31,762 nt of DNA, taken from the NCBI GenBank assembly GCA_946803715.1, contig CAMPET010000135.1, forward strand, positions 70,953 to 102,714, read 5' to 3'. Position numbers and translations under genes: made by a program. Shown here piece after piece: positions 31,452 to 31,762 of this stretch. Source of the DNA: Beroe ovata. Taxonomy: Eukaryota; Ctenophora; Nuda; Beroida; Beroidae. Every line of letters begins with the position of its first letter. Position 1 is the first letter of the stretch. The notes under the pieces were generated by a model that saw only the letters and a list, made by a program, of their open reading frames with translations, did no database searches and had not been told where the DNA came from.

Positions 31452-31747
31452 TCTGTCCCAGTGGATGATCCTGACAGCGTCTAGTCGCCTGACAAGCATC
31501 ATTGAAGTCATGATGACGAGGATCTTACTCTTTACATTTTGATGACAGAGACCAGAGCACGTCTTTGTAGCTTTCATAAGTGCCTGGAACTGAATAGATC
31601 TTTCATCTTGCATAATATGACTAATCCATGCACATGGGATACGGAGCTTGTCTGCATGATTCATGCACCATGAAGTACAATATGTCTCTCGACAGGAGCA
31701 AAGCTCTCTCGCTATCTCTCTCGCCATTCGTATCTCCCAATTAGCAT
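31452..31747. other. End of window, no supported gene
   Basis: A minus-strand ORF (31757-31398, 119 codons) overlaps the candidate exon above. It begins inside the terminal CA tract and has no recognisable similarity. Confidence 0.4.
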
Positions 31748-31762
31748 ACACACACACACACA
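31748..31762. repeat. (CA)n microsatellite at window end
   Basis: The window stops inside a CA run, mirroring the TG run at its start. Confidence 0.9.

Noticed and set aside
1-31762. tRNA, rRNA, viral or transposase genes
   Set aside because: None was recognised by eye; a covariance-model and profile search could still reveal a tRNA or a decayed transposon.

Overview
The window is eukaryotic nuclear DNA, almost certainly from an invertebrate animal. It holds intron-rich genes with GT/AG introns, typically from about 60 bp to a few hundred bp. The gene content (exportin-7, an INSIG-family sterol-sensing protein, a LAMMER/CLK kinase, a tektin) belongs to a metazoan or close relative. Repeats are abundant: (TG)n/(CA)n tracts, minisatellites and short inverted-repeat elements. 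Nothing bacterial or viral was seen. The style (compact introns, GGCCCGAAGGGCC-type hairpins) would suit a sponge or similar early-branching animal, but that is an impression only. Both window ends lie inside (TG)n/(CA)n repeats, as if a contig broke there.

Layout. 1-1702: no gene recognised. 1703-2350 (+): one-exon ORF for a small single-pass membrane protein, family unknown. 3212-3612 (+): C-terminal half of an INSIG homologue in two exons. 5251-8020 (-): CLK-type kinase, eight exons joined in frame by explicit splice sites, with a possible first exon at 11885-11917. 14662-23490 (-): exportin-7, 23 exons whose phases all agree, start codon included; only the short last exon is uncertain. 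24652-26492 (+): six tektin exons including the start; two weaker 3' exon candidates follow at 27149-27235 and 27717-27800. About 27.8-31.76 kb has no recognisable gene, only repeats and unassigned ORFs.

The genes do not form a pathway. INSIG acts in ER sterol control, CLK phosphorylates SR splicing factors, XPO7 carries nuclear transport cargo, and tektin is a structural protein inside ciliary doublet microtubules. INSIG and CLK converge; XPO7 and the tektin are head to head, 1.16 kb apart, with a small inverted-repeat element between them.

The most interesting non-coding signals are a 57-bp-arm palindrome (12385-12523) with a diverged partial copy near 30.6 kb, a chain of three GC-rich hairpins (8081-8202), a cluster of RFX X-box-like palindromes (10579-10669), a degenerate 'TGACACCACTTCAC' minisatellite family at several loci, and three minisatellites that abut splice sites. 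I found no undescribed multi-gene system.
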